DNA of 5,630 bases from Chloroflexota bacterium (GTDB lineage Bacteria; Chloroflexota; Dehalococcoidia; GIF9; UBA5629). The first letter of the stretch is position 1; each line of letters begins with the position of its first letter. The position numbers and the translations under genes are program-made. The notes beneath the pieces are model-generated. The model was not told the origin of the DNA. It searched no databases and saw only the letters and a list, made by a program, of their open reading frames with translations. The stretch spans positions 1-5,630 of the forward strand of contig JAPLHL010000506.1 in NCBI GenBank assembly GCA_026389655.1, written 5' to 3'. Positions 5,619-5,630 of this stretch are shown piece after piece.

Positions 5619-5624
5619 ATCATA
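5619..5624 (-). promoter_or_regulatory. Possible -10 box of the tup operon promoter
   Basis: The minus strand reads TATGAT in an AT-rich stretch at the window edge, close to the TATAAT consensus. Transcription would start around 5612 and give a leader of about 128 nt that contains the whole structured domain. The matching -35 region would lie outside the window, so this is a weak call. Confidence 0.3.
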
Positions 5625-5630
5625 TTATCA

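Overview
The window is a compact molybdenum/tungsten cofactor locus made of two convergent gene blocks. Base composition looks moderate to slightly GC-rich and fairly even throughout. The lipoprotein-type binding protein with an Ala/Pro linker, and the overall flavour of the MoaA and MoaC sequences, remind me of Chloroflexota (Dehalococcoidia-like) or another anaerobic Gram-positive-type lineage. That placement is inference from remembered family patterns, not a database result.

Plus strand, left block (1-2640): the last codons of an upstream gene (1-36, possibly moeA), then mobB, mogA/moaB, moaA and moaC. Spacing is operon-tight: mobB and mogA overlap by 8 nt, moaA follows after 11 nt, and moaC follows after 3 nt with its Shine-Dalgarno inside the last two glycine codons of moaA. 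MoaA and MoaC make cyclic pyranopterin monophosphate from GTP, MogA adenylates molybdopterin for metal insertion, and MobB assists the later dinucleotide-forming step. The molybdopterin synthase genes (moaD, moaE) and mobA are not in the window.

Minus strand, right block (5630 down to 2637): a structured leader (about 5484-5612), then tupA (tungstate-binding lipoprotein), a 13-bp perfect inverted repeat in the tupA-tupB gap, tupB (permease) and tupC (ATPase with a C-terminal TOBE-like regulatory region). tupB and tupC overlap by ATGA. This ABC importer supplies the oxyanion that the left block builds into the cofactor.

The two blocks meet tail to tail, with the moaC and tupC stop codons overlapping by 3 bases, so there is no room between them for a conventional intergenic terminator. 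The most interesting non-coding element is the tupA leader. It folds on paper into a multi-helix domain with two GNRA-capped hairpins, a long irregular hairpin, a closing stem, an alternative pairing and CUCC segments able to mask the Shine-Dalgarno. Given its position before a tungstate/molybdate importer, a Moco/Tuco-type riboswitch is the leading hypothesis. I saw no transposon, CRISPR array, tRNA or rRNA, and no gene-free stretch longer than about 150 bases.
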